The notes under the pieces: model-generated
What the model saw: the letters and a program-made list of their open reading frames with translations, nothing else
Databases searched by the model: none
Told to the model about the DNA's origin: nothing
Assembly (NCBI GenBank): GCA_025060085.1
Contig: JANXCM010000013.1
Span: 1-11,698 of the forward strand
Direction of reading: 5' to 3'
Origin: Patescibacteria group bacterium
GTDB taxonomy: Bacteria; Patescibacteriota; Minisyncoccia; UBA6257; HR35
Length of the DNA stretch: 11,698 bases
In this document: piece by piece, positions 1-6,596 of the stretch
Numbering within the stretch: position 1 is the first letter of the stretch
How the letters are laid out: each line of letters starts with the position of its first letter
Program-made: the position numbers and the translations under genes

Positions 1-1
1 T

Positions 2-343
2 TTAGGTATTTTCCATATTAATGCTAATTTAAATAATACACTTATAAGCTTTTCTGATGGACAGGGGAATATTTTAAAATGGTCATCAGCGGGTAATGTT
101 GGTTTTAAAAATACAAAAAAATCTACTCCTTATGCTGGAGCAAAAGCAGCAGAAAAATTGGTAAATTTAGTGAAAGAAAATTTTGATATTAATGAGGTTA
201 AGGTGTTTGTTAAGGGAATTGGCCCTGGAAGAGAAGCAGCCCTAAGGGTAATTTTTAATTCTGATTTTAATATTATCAGTATTGAGGATCGAACACCTGT
301 GCCATTTGGTGGACCTCGTCCTCCTCGTCCAAGAAGTGTTTAA
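2..343 (+). CDS. rpsK: Small ribosomal subunit protein uS11 (S11), 5'-truncated by window edge
   Basis: uS11 sits on the platform of the 30S subunit, near the mRNA exit and the 3' end of 16S rRNA. The frame is open from base 2, so the true start lies outside the window; about 113 codons are visible, against roughly 125-130 for a whole protein. The first visible residues, LGIFHINANLNNT, match the family's GI-H-I-A-NNT signature. These are followed by SDGQGN, WSSAGNVGFK and KSTPYAGAKAAE, all hallmark uS11 blocks. The basic tail PFGGPRPPRPRSV corresponds to the usual C-terminal RPP/KRRRV end. A TTG at 158 can be read as a start but lies inside conserved sequence and is not the real one. It is followed by rpsD, as in the standard alpha operon, where rpsM normally precedes it. 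The family call is very secure. Confidence 0.95.
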   Translation, partial: LGIFHINANLNNTLISFSDGQGNILKWSSAGNVGFKNTKKSTPYAGAKAAEKLVNLVKENFDINEVKVFVKGIGPGREAALRVIFNSDFNIISIEDRTPVPFGGPRPPRPRSV

Positions 344-403
344 TTATTAATAATTAAGTTATTTATTTAAATAAAATTTTTATAAATCGAAAACGAAAAC
401 AAA

Positions 404-1021
404 ATGAAAATAAAAGCTAAATGTAAAATTTGTCGCAGTTTGGGTCAGAAAATATTATGGAACGAAAGATGTTTATCGGGGAAGTGTGCTCTCAGTCGAA
501 GGAGAGTTAGACCAGGAATGCATGGTTATAAAGTAAGATCTTTATCTGATTATGCTAAACAATTAATTGAAAAACAAAAAATAAAAAATTTTTATCTTCT
601 AAAAGAAAATCAAATTAAAAATATCATCGACTTAGCAAAAAAATCCAAGGAACCTCTACCAGTAGCTTTGATAAAAAAATTAGAAAGTAAGTTCGATACT
701 GTTATCTGGCGATTAGGTTATAGTTCTTCGAAATTGCAAAGTCGTCAGCTTATTTCTCACGGTCATTTTATGATTAATGGTAAAAAAGTTAATCTGCCTA
801 ATTATTTTTTAAAACCTGGTGATAAAATTGAAATTAGGGAGAAGAGTAAAAATTTGATTATTTTCAAAGATTTGAATAAAAAATTGAAGTCATATCAAAT
901 TCCACTCTGGCTTAAATTAGACTTCAGTTCTTTTAAAGGTGAATTTGTTCGCTACCCTGAATTAGAAGAAGTTAATCTTCCTTTTAATATTTCTTTAGCT
1001 CTTCAATTTTATGGCCAGTAA
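404..1021 (+). CDS. rpsD: Small ribosomal subunit protein uS4 (S4), zinc-binding form
   Basis: uS4 is a primary 16S rRNA binder that nucleates assembly of the 30S body; in many bacteria it also represses the alpha operon. The protein has 205 residues, a normal length. The N-terminus carries Cys7, Cys10, Cys23 and Cys28, the C-x2-C...C-x4-C zinc site of the cysteine-containing S4 type (as in Thermus). After it comes RRRVRPGMHGYK, like the family's conserved P-G-x-H-G block. The S4 RNA-binding domain is at about residues 95-150 (FDTVIWRLGYSSSKLQSRQL, then HFMINGKKVNLPN and KPGDKIEI). The C-terminus (WLKLD...LPFNISLALQFYGQ) matches the usual end of S4. The ATG at 404 gives the expected short N-terminus before the first cysteine. 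No Shine-Dalgarno is seen upstream (the preceding bases are A-rich with no GGAG). It lies 60 bp after rpsK and 39 bp before rpoA. Confidence 0.97.
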   Translation: MKIKAKCKICRSLGQKILWNERCLSGKCALSRRRVRPGMHGYKVRSLSDYAKQLIEKQKIKNFYLLKENQIKNIIDLAKKSKEPLPVALIKKLESKFDTVIWRLGYSSSKLQSRQLISHGHFMINGKKVNLPNYFLKPGDKIEIREKSKNLIIFKDLNKKLKSYQIPLWLKLDFSSFKGEFVRYPELEEVNLPFNISLALQFYGQ

Positions 1022-1060
1022 AAGTCGATTTATTAAAATTTTATTCAATTATCAATATCA

Positions 1061-1759
1061 ATGTTTAAAGAAATTATTCTTCCAGAAAACATTAAGATAG
1101 TTTCATTAGAAAGCAAAAAAGGAATCTTCGAAATTTCCCCTCTTTATCCTGGCTATGGTGTAACAGTAGGAAATGCTTTAAGAAGAGCACTTCTTTCATC
1201 TATTAAAGGGACAGCTATTACGGTTGCTAAAATTGAAGGTGTGCTTCACGAATTTTCTACTCTTCCTGGTGTAATGGAAGATATTTTAGATATTACTTTA
1301 AGATTAAAACATGTAAGAATTAAGTATTTAGGAGAAGATCCTGTGGAATTAGAGTTGATTAAAAAAGGAGAAGGAGAAGTACTAGCTAAAGATATTAAAT
1401 GTCCGCCTGGTGTTGAAGTTGTTAATAAAGATTTTTCAATTGCCACTTTAACTTCTAAAGATGCTGAGTTAAAAATGAAACTAATTATTGAAAAAGGCTA
1501 TGGTTATTCTTCAGCGGAAGAAAGAGAAAAAGAAAGAGTTGAACCCGGTGTTTTATTTTTGGACGCTATTTTTTCTCCTATTACTAATGTTGTTTATGAA
1601 GTTGAAAATACAGTTTACAAAGAAAGAGCAGATTATAACTTATTGAAACTAATTATTGAAACCGATGGAACAATTGATCCAACCAATGCTCTTAAAGAAG
1701 CTTTAGAGGTCTTAATTAAGCATTTTACTGTTCTTCATGAAGCATTTAGTAAAAACTAA
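1061..1759 (+). CDS. rpoA: RNA polymerase alpha subunit, N-terminal domain only (no alpha-CTD)
   Basis: Alpha dimerises and scaffolds assembly of beta and beta' in RNA polymerase. The 232 residues cover the whole N-terminal domain: LYPGYGVTVGNALRRALLSS (residues 28-47, containing the dimerisation/beta-contact GNxLRR at 37-42), then IEGVLHEFSTLPGVMEDILD and a late block YKERADYNLLKLIIETDGTI equivalent to the usual R-x-D-Y-D-L-L-E-x-TDGT segment. The protein stops where the interdomain linker starts in other bacteria, whose alpha has about 310-330 residues. The helix-hairpin-helix C-terminal domain, which contacts UP elements and activators, is absent. The downstream sequence is immediately rplQ in another frame, overlapping by 23 nt, so no CTD has been lost by a visible frameshift. 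The gene lies between rpsD and rplQ as in most bacteria. No Shine-Dalgarno precedes the ATG. Confidence 0.96.
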   Translation: MFKEIILPENIKIVSLESKKGIFEISPLYPGYGVTVGNALRRALLSSIKGTAITVAKIEGVLHEFSTLPGVMEDILDITLRLKHVRIKYLGEDPVELELIKKGEGEVLAKDIKCPPGVEVVNKDFSIATLTSKDAELKMKLIIEKGYGYSSAEEREKERVEPGVLFLDAIFSPITNVVYEVENTVYKERADYNLLKLIIETDGTIDPTNALKEALEVLIKHFTVLHEAFSKN

Positions 1760-2087
1760 AAAATTTCATCGAAAAAGAGATCCAAGAAGAGCACTTTTTA
1801 AAATTTTAGCTCATAATCTTATTATGAGAGGTAGAATTAAAACAACTACCCAAAGAGCAAAATATTTACGAAGGATAGTAGAGAAATTAATAACTAAAGC
1901 AAAAAAGAATAACTTAGCCTCTCTGAGGATTTTATTGAGTCGTTTACCAAAAAAATCAGCTTATAAACTTTTTTACGAAATAGCTCCTCGTTATAAAGAA
2001 AGGAGGGGAGGTTATTTGCGGGTGGTTAAATTACCTCTTAAAAGAATTAAAGATGGGGCGGAATTAAGTTTTATTGAATTTGTTTAA
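1737..2087 (+). CDS. rplQ: Large ribosomal subunit protein bL17 (L17)
   Basis: bL17 is a large-subunit protein near the polypeptide exit tunnel. The 116-residue product shows the family pattern: MKH start (usually MRH), basic stretch, RRALFKILAHNLIMRGRIKT (usual R-x-A-x-x-x-x-L-x-x-x-L-x-x-x-x-x-I-x-T), RAKYLRRIVEKLITKAKK, and near the C-terminus RRGGYLRVVKLPLKRIKDGA, like the standard GGY-R-x-x-x-x-x-x-R-x-G-D-A. The ATG at 1737 is chosen because MKH begins the conserved sequence; this puts the start inside rpoA, a 23-nt overlap. Ribosomes ending rpoA translation could reinitiate here, so the two genes are probably translationally coupled. The stop codon TAA abuts the next gene's ATG without a gap. 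Confidence 0.97.
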   Translation: MKHLVKTKKFHRKRDPRRALFKILAHNLIMRGRIKTTTQRAKYLRRIVEKLITKAKKNNLASLRILLSRLPKKSAYKLFYEIAPRYKERRGGYLRVVKLPLKRIKDGAELSFIEFV

Positions 2088-2378
2088 ATGCTTGTTATTA
2101 GATTTCAACCAGTCGGAAAAAAACATCAAAAAATTTTTAGAATTGTTTTACAGGAAAGAAGAAGTAAATTATTAGGAAAGATAATAGAAAAATTAGGTTG
2201 GTGGAATCCAAGAAAAAAAATTGGTCAATTTAATGAAGATTTAATTAATTTTTATCTTAGAAATGGTGCTCAAGTATCGGATAGTGTTTGGAATTTATTA
2301 ATTAAAAAAAATGTAATTAAAGGCAAGAAGAGAAAAATTTCAATAAAAAAATCAAAAAAAGAAAATGAAAGTTCCTAA
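2088..2378 (+). CDS. rpsP: Small ribosomal subunit protein bS16 (S16)
   Basis: bS16 stabilises the 16S rRNA 5' domain during 30S assembly. The 96-residue protein has the typical start (MLVIRFQPVGKKHQKIFRIV, compare family V-I-R-L-x-R-x-G-x-K-x-x-P-x-Y-R-I-V), EKLGWWNPRKK (usual E-x-L-G-x-Y-N-P), and a segment around LINFYLRNGAQVSDSVWNLL that matches the family's W-x-x-x-G-A-Q-x-S-D-x-V. It ends in a lysine-rich tail. The gene follows the rplQ stop with zero spacing (TAAATG). In most bacteria rpsP heads a rimM-trmD-rplS operon; here none of those follow, and the M16 peptidase starts inside its last codons. No Shine-Dalgarno is visible. Confidence 0.96.
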   Translation: MLVIRFQPVGKKHQKIFRIVLQERRSKLLGKIIEKLGWWNPRKKIGQFNEDLINFYLRNGAQVSDSVWNLLIKKNVIKGKKRKISIKKSKKENESS

Positions 2379-3651
2379 TATTTTTAAAACTGAATCAGGT
2401 TTAACTTATTTTCTTTATAACTCACAAGAATTAGTGACCGCTACCATTTTAGTTTTAGTTAAAACAGGCACAGACTATGAAAATAAAAAACTTAATGGTA
2501 TTTCCCATTTTATTGAACATCTATTTTTTAAAGGAACAAAAAATTTCCCTTCTTCGAAAGAATTAGCCTTAGAATTAGATAAAATTGGAGCTGATTATAA
2601 TGCTTTTACTTCTTACGAATATACAGGTTATTATATTAAAACACTGCCAGAATATTTAGAAAGAGCTATTTACTTAATTTCAGATATGCTTATCAATCCT
2701 ATTTTTGATCAAAAAGAATTAGAGAAAGAAAGAAGAGTAATTATTGAAGAAATTAATTATCATCATGATACTCCAACTAGTTTTGTGTTTGATGAAGCTT
2801 TGAAATTATCTTACGGAGATCAACCTGCTGGTTGGTCTATTTTAGGAACTAAAGAAAGTCTTCAAAGAATTGACCAAAAAGACATTCTTGAATATTTTAA
2901 AAAAAATTACTCAATCAAAAATACTTTCGTTATTGTTGCTGGTAATTTTGATGTTAACAAGGTTAAAAATTATCTTAATAAATATTTTAAAAATTATCTT
3001 TCTAAAAATTTACCCTTAAAACTTAAGTTTCAAGAAAAAAATTTAAAGAATAAATTTAAATTTATTCAAAGAAAAGATGTTAAACAAACACATCTGGTGT
3101 TAATTTTTAAAACTAAAGGCTTAAATTATCTAAAAAAAAGGAAGTTTGCTTTAAGTCTTTTAACTAGTATTTTGGGTTATGGATTAAGTTCGAGGATGTT
3201 TAGGATTTTAAGAGAAGACCTTGGTATTACTTATTATGTTCGGGTAAATAATGATCTTTATACCGATCGAGGTTATCTTTATCTTCAAACAGGCTCAACA
3301 ATTGAAAAAACTTTGTTAACTGTTGAAAAAATCATTGAAGAACTTAAAAAGATAAAAATGGAAAAAATTCCTCAAGAAGAAATTCAAAAATCAAAAGCTT
3401 TGTTAGAAACCTCCATTTTAACATCAGCTGAATCATCACTTTCTATTTGTTTATTTTATGGTTTAGATTATTTATTATCTCGAAAATTAATTTCTCCTCA
3501 AGAATATCTTAAAGAAATAAAAGCTATCACTGAGAATGAATTAAAAAGAGAAATAAAAAATTGGTTAGTTGGTAAAAATACTACCCTTACAGTTTTGAGT
3601 TCTGAGGTTTTTAATAAAAAAAATTTTAATCGCTTGATAAATACTTTATGA
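2365..3651 (+). CDS. M16 family (insulinase/pitrilysin-like) zinc metallopeptidase
   Basis: This is a zinc-dependent peptidase of the short bacterial M16 type, related to mitochondrial processing peptidase; such ~430-residue proteins usually work as dimers enclosing a chamber. The inverted zinc motif HFIEH is at residues 48-52, with catalytic Glu51 and ligands His48 and His52. The third ligand is Glu129 in RRVIIEEIN, exactly 76 residues after His52, as in the HxxEH-x76-E pattern. The second half has the substrate-positioning R/Y pair (Arg283 and Tyr290) in SSRMFRILREDLGITYY. All catalytic residues are present, so it should be active. There is no signal peptide or transmembrane segment, so it is probably cytoplasmic. 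Its start overlaps rpsP by 14 nt and rpsT follows 36 bp later, so it is probably co-transcribed with ribosomal proteins. The substrate is unknown. Confidence 0.93.
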   Translation: MKVPNIFKTESGLTYFLYNSQELVTATILVLVKTGTDYENKKLNGISHFIEHLFFKGTKNFPSSKELALELDKIGADYNAFTSYEYTGYYIKTLPEYLERAIYLISDMLINPIFDQKELEKERRVIIEEINYHHDTPTSFVFDEALKLSYGDQPAGWSILGTKESLQRIDQKDILEYFKKNYSIKNTFVIVAGNFDVNKVKNYLNKYFKNYLSKNLPLKLKFQEKNLKNKFKFIQRKDVKQTHLVLIFKTKGLNYLKKRKFALSLLTSILGYGLSSRMFRILREDLGITYYVRVNNDLYTDRGYLYLQTGSTIEKTLLTVEKIIEELKKIKMEKIPQEEIQKSKALLETSILTSAESSLSICLFYGLDYLLSRKLISPQEYLKEIKAITENELKREIKNWLVGKNTTLTVLSSEVFNKKNFNRLINTL

Positions 3652-3687
3652 ATATAATTAAATTTACTTAAAATTTTTTACAAAAGA

Positions 3688-3954
3688 ATGGCTAAAACAA
3701 AATCAGCTAAAAAAGAAATAAGGAAAAATTTAAAAAGAAGACTAATAAATCTTAAAAAAAAGAAAGAGATTAAGAACAAGCTTAAATTATTTTTAAGATC
3801 ATTGAAAGAAAAAGATAAAAATAAAGCCTTAGAGCTTTTGAGATTAATATATAAACTTTTAGATAAAGCAGCTAAAAGCTTTCTCCATAAGAATAAAGCT
3901 TCACGATTAAAATCAAGATTAACTAAAAAATTCAATAAAACTTTTAACGAATAA
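3688..3954 (+). CDS. rpsT: Small ribosomal subunit protein bS20 (S20)
   Basis: bS20 binds the bottom of the 30S body and helix 44 of 16S rRNA. The 88-residue, extremely lysine-rich helical protein begins MAKTKSAKKEIRKNLKRR, the classic S20 start (MANIKSAKKR...R). The second conserved block, LLDKAAKSFLHKNKASRLKS, matches the family's D-x-A-x-K-G-x-I-H-K-N-x-A-x-R-x-K-S. It ends near the expected length. It follows the M16 gene by 36 bp. A consensus TATAAT at 3653-3658 lacks a properly spaced -35 element. Its last 11 nt overlap the end of the oppositely oriented surface-protein gene, leaving no room for a terminator between them. Confidence 0.96.
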   Translation: MAKTKSAKKEIRKNLKRRLINLKKKKEIKNKLKLFLRSLKEKDKNKALELLRLIYKLLDKAAKSFLHKNKASRLKSRLTKKFNKTFNE

Positions 3955-5221
3955 TTTTTTTATTTACTAAAAGACCATCTCGGTCATATAATTTAATTTC
4001 ATCATATCTAGAAAAGGCAAATTTTTCATAAATAGGAACAAAAATTAACCAAGATTTTAAATAAAAATCTTTATCATTTTTTTTATTATAATAACAACCA
4101 TAGTATGTATAATAATTTTCAAAAAAGCGATAACAATTAGAATCGAAACCAATTTTTTGCCAATCTTTCATTGTTGGACCGACACAAGATAATTTCTCTA
4201 AAATTTTTAGACAATTGTCGCTTAAAAAATATTTTCTTTTAAAATCAAACAATTCTTGATTACTAAATTTTTGACAGGGAAAATTTAAATTTTTTAGATA
4301 ATTTTTCAATTCCCTTCTTGTTTCAGCTAAATAAGGAAAACATTTATTTACTTTAAAATTAAATCCTAAAGGAGAGTATTGAGGATAGGGATATTTAAAA
4401 TTACGAGGAATAAAAGTAGCGGTTGTAGCATAAAGAGGATAGATAAACAATTTTTCTCTTGGTTCGAGAATAATTTCTTCTAAATTAAGTTCTAATTCTG
4501 GTTTAACATCCCTTACGGCCATAGGAATTAAAAAATTAACCCTTCGGGAAATTATTCTCCATTGATGAATATTAATTCTTTCTCTACTTTTGTTATAAAT
4601 AGTTAAAAGATCTCCATTTGAATTTATCGAAATATTAATATCCTTATAGTAGGGGGAAATATTAGTGTAGATATAAGCTTGAGCAGGTGAAGGGTCAAAT
4701 TCAAAATTTTTATTAATAGCTCTAACATAAAGGGTATAAAAATTTTTTCCCTTAGGAAGAATAATTACTTTTTGATTGCTGAAAATCCTTTGCCAGTCTT
4801 TTTGGATAGGATGTAATTTATATTGAAAATATATTTTTTCTAAAGGATTATTTTTATTTCTTCCTGAAAAGATGATTCTAAGAATATTGTCTTCTAAAAA
4901 AGTTAGAGTTTTCGGTTCAATAATTAAAGTTTCAAGATATTTATTAGGTTTATATTTTATTTCTTTTTTATTTCTCTTTTCGGAATAAGCATAAACTTTA
5001 TTTATTTTAAAAAATGGGATTTTATTTTCTTTATTTTCTCTTTTTTCAAAAAAAGTTCCTTCGGGTAAAACTCCCTTTTCGGCTGGTTTAATTTCTCTTA
5101 ATGGTTTAAAAACTGGTACTGTTCCTGTTTTAAATTGAAAATAATAAATTATTGCCGAAAGAAATAAAAGAACAAATATTATTCCAGTAATTAAACTTTC
5201 TAATTGACCCCTTTTTATCAT
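3944..5221 (-). CDS. Membrane-anchored extracellular protein with Y_Y_Y/FN3-like and lamin-tail-like domains and six-cysteine insert
   Basis: This gene has no recognised name. The 425-residue protein starts MIKRGQLES, followed by one hydrophobic helix at about residues 10-28 (LITGIIFVLLFLSAIIYYF). That is an uncleaved N-terminal anchor, and the positive residues before it suggest the rest is outside the cell. A Pro/Lys/Glu-rich spacer follows. At about 125-190, YFQYKLHPIQKDWQ and LYVRAINKNFEFDPSP resemble a Y_Y_Y or fibronectin-III-like beta-sandwich. From about 196, LLTIYNKSRERINIHQWRI resembles the lamin-tail (LTD) pattern. All six cysteines of the protein (294, 316, 337, 346, 363, 376) fall in one ~85-residue helical insert before a last LTD-like strand region (DEIKLYDRDGLLVNKK). 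An even, clustered set suggests disulfides. From memory, similar cysteine-containing LTD proteins occur in other CPR bacteria. Likely role: cell-surface structure or adhesion (inference). Confidence 0.72.
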   Translation of the reverse strand: MIKRGQLESLITGIIFVLLFLSAIIYYFQFKTGTVPVFKPLREIKPAEKGVLPEGTFFEKRENKENKIPFFKINKVYAYSEKRNKKEIKYKPNKYLETLIIEPKTLTFLEDNILRIIFSGRNKNNPLEKIYFQYKLHPIQKDWQRIFSNQKVIILPKGKNFYTLYVRAINKNFEFDPSPAQAYIYTNISPYYKDINISINSNGDLLTIYNKSRERINIHQWRIISRRVNFLIPMAVRDVKPELELNLEEIILEPREKLFIYPLYATTATFIPRNFKYPYPQYSPLGFNFKVNKCFPYLAETRRELKNYLKNLNFPCQKFSNQELFDFKRKYFLSDNCLKILEKLSCVGPTMKDWQKIGFDSNCYRFFENYYTYYGCYYNKKNDKDFYLKSWLIFVPIYEKFAFSRYDEIKLYDRDGLLVNKKIIR

Positions 5222-5255
5222 TGGTGATGTTTACTTTTAATAAAGTTAACTTATA

Positions 5256-5261
5256 ATTATA
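5256..5261 (-). promoter_or_regulatory. Candidate -10 element for the surface-protein gene
   Basis: Reading the minus strand, a perfect TATAAT lies 34 bp upstream of the ATG at 5221 and would give a leader of roughly 28 nt. At the matching 17-bp spacing the -35 region is TTTTAA, a poor match. In sequence this AT-rich, TATAAT arises often by chance, so this is only a candidate. Confidence 0.25.
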
Positions 5262-5361
5262 ATTTTAGATTAGGTTCTTTAAAAATAAATTGATAACAAT
5301 CTTAAAATTTTACAATTTTATAAAATATAAGTTTTTAGAATTTATAAATCTTTAAATTTTT

Positions 5362-5390
5362 TTGAATAATTACTCTAAATTTATTAGAAT
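5362..5390 (+). promoter_or_regulatory. Candidate sigma-70-type promoter of nusA-ppa-ileS
   Basis: TTGAAT (5362-5367) and TAGAAT (5385-5390) are separated by exactly 17 bp, matching 4/6 and 5/6 of the bacterial consensus. Transcription would start near 5397, leaving only about 15 nt before the nusA ATG at 5412, a near-leaderless message that fits the absence of a Shine-Dalgarno there. The position in a 190-bp divergent spacer supports it; the high AT content weakens it. Alternative AT-rich boxes (for example TTGATA at 5290 with TACAAT at 5311) have worse spacing. Confidence 0.45.
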
Positions 5391-5411
5391 GAAAAATAAT
5401 ATTAAAAAAAG

Positions 5412-6539
5412 ATGATTAATATTAAACAATTTCAAAATTTAATTGACGAGATAAGTGAAGAAAAAGATTTAGACGAAGATGATGTTAAAGAAGCAATTTT
5501 GGTAGCTTTATCAGCTGCTTATAAAAAAGATTTTCGACATAAAGAAGAAAGAGTAGAGAGTAAATTAGATCCAACAGGTAAATGGGTAGAATTTTATTTA
5601 GTTAAAACAGTTGTTGATGATAATAATCGCGAAATAAAATTTAATCCTTATCGACATATTAAATTGACAGAAGCCTTAAAGATAAATCCTAATATTAAAG
5701 AAAATGAAGAAATTAAAATACCTCTAGAAAATAAAGATAATTTTAGTCGAGTAGCTACTCAAACTGCAAAGCAGGTAATTATTCAAAAGTTAAGAGAAAT
5801 AACTAAGGCTAAAATATACGATGAGTTTAAATCAAAAGAAGGAAAAATTGTTTCTGGATTAATTCAAAAAGTTGATTCGAAAATGATTTATATTGATTTG
5901 GGAAAAGTTATTGGTTATATGTTTAGAAATGAAGCCATTCCTGGAGAATTTTACCGTATTGGTAATCGAATGAGATTTTATGTTTATGCTGTTGAAAAAA
6001 CTTCTAGAGGAGTTGAAATTTATCTTTCTCGAGCTCATCCTTTATTTATTAGTTCTATTTTTTCTTTTGAGATTCCAGAAATATCTGAGGGGCAAATAGA
6101 AATCAAGGGCGTAGTAAGAATACCGGGAGTAAGGTCAAAAATTGCTGTTAAATCAAATGTTGAAAATTTAGATCCAGTAGGAGCTTGTATTGGCCCTAAA
6201 GGAGCAAGAGTTTTAAGTATTTCTAATGAATTAAATGGTGAAAAAATCGATATTATTCTTTATTCTGATGATCCTCTTCAATATGTTATTAATTCTCTTT
6301 CCCCAGCTAAAATTGTTAGTGGAGAAATTTTACCGCGAAGAACAATAAAAGTATTTGTAACCGAAGATCAATTACCTATTGCTTTAGGTCGTAACGGTCA
6401 AAATATAAAATTAGCAGCCAAATTAACAGGCTGGAGAATTGATGTCCGCTTGATTGAAGAACCAGAAAAAGAGATAGAAGGAGGAATTGCCGATGTTGAA
6501 TTAGAAGGAAATTCTTCGGAAAATTTCTCTTCTAATTAA
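5412..6539 (+). CDS. nusA: Transcription elongation/termination factor NusA
   Basis: NusA binds RNA polymerase and nascent RNA, promoting pausing, intrinsic termination and antitermination. The 375-residue protein has the core arrangement. The N-terminal RNAP-binding domain is at about 1-135 (AILVALSAAYKKDF, then VATQTAKQVIIQKLRE). The S1 domain follows at about 144-205 (KIVSGLIQKV...YIDLGKVIGYM). KH1 has its loop G261-P-K-G264 in DPVGACIGPKGARVLSISNE. KH2 has G326-R-N-G329 in LPIALGRNGQNIKLAAKLTG. The join GVVRIPGVRSKIAV is also typical. It ends in a short acidic tail without the extra C-terminal repeats of E. coli NusA. The usual neighbours rimP and infB are absent; ppa follows after 57 bp. 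The ATG at 5412 gives a full N-terminal domain. Possibly transcribed from the promoter ending at 5390. Confidence 0.96.
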   Translation: MINIKQFQNLIDEISEEKDLDEDDVKEAILVALSAAYKKDFRHKEERVESKLDPTGKWVEFYLVKTVVDDNNREIKFNPYRHIKLTEALKINPNIKENEEIKIPLENKDNFSRVATQTAKQVIIQKLREITKAKIYDEFKSKEGKIVSGLIQKVDSKMIYIDLGKVIGYMFRNEAIPGEFYRIGNRMRFYVYAVEKTSRGVEIYLSRAHPLFISSIFSFEIPEISEGQIEIKGVVRIPGVRSKIAVKSNVENLDPVGACIGPKGARVLSISNELNGEKIDIILYSDDPLQYVINSLSPAKIVSGEILPRRTIKVFVTEDQLPIALGRNGQNIKLAAKLTGWRIDVRLIEEPEKEIEGGIADVELEGNSSENFSSN

Positions 6540-6596
6540 ATTTTCCTAATTATTTTTAAAGTCGTATTTAAAAATTAAAATTTTTAATTATTCATA

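Noticed and set aside
362..375. 14-nt perfect palindrome TTTATTTAAATAAA between rpsK and rpsD
   Set aside because: Only A/T, no loop or T tract suited to termination; expected by chance at this composition.
1246..1446. 66-codon open frame on the minus strand inside rpoA
   Set aside because: Lies wholly within the conserved RpoA N-terminal domain; its product shows no family features.
1760..2087. Possible displaced alpha C-terminal domain downstream of rpoA
   Set aside because: The sequence is fully accounted for by bL17; no helix-hairpin-helix signature of an alpha-CTD was seen in other frames.
3653..3658. Consensus TATAAT just upstream of rpsT
   Set aside because: The only TTGATA nearby (3634-3639) is 13 bp away and there is no TG at extended -10 spacing; not convincing as a promoter.
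3678..3935. 85-codon minus-strand frame opposite rpsT
   Set aside because: Leu/Phe-rich product is simply the complement of the Lys-rich bS20 gene.
5251..5262. 12-nt palindrome TTATAATTATAA in the divergent spacer
   Set aside because: Pure A/T; arises from overlapping TATAAT-like sequence and has no supporting second copy.
6568..6587. AT-only inverted repeat (9-bp arms, 2-nt centre) between nusA and ppa
   Set aside because: No G-C pairs, so too weak for an intrinsic terminator, and ppa-ileS expression probably needs read-through.
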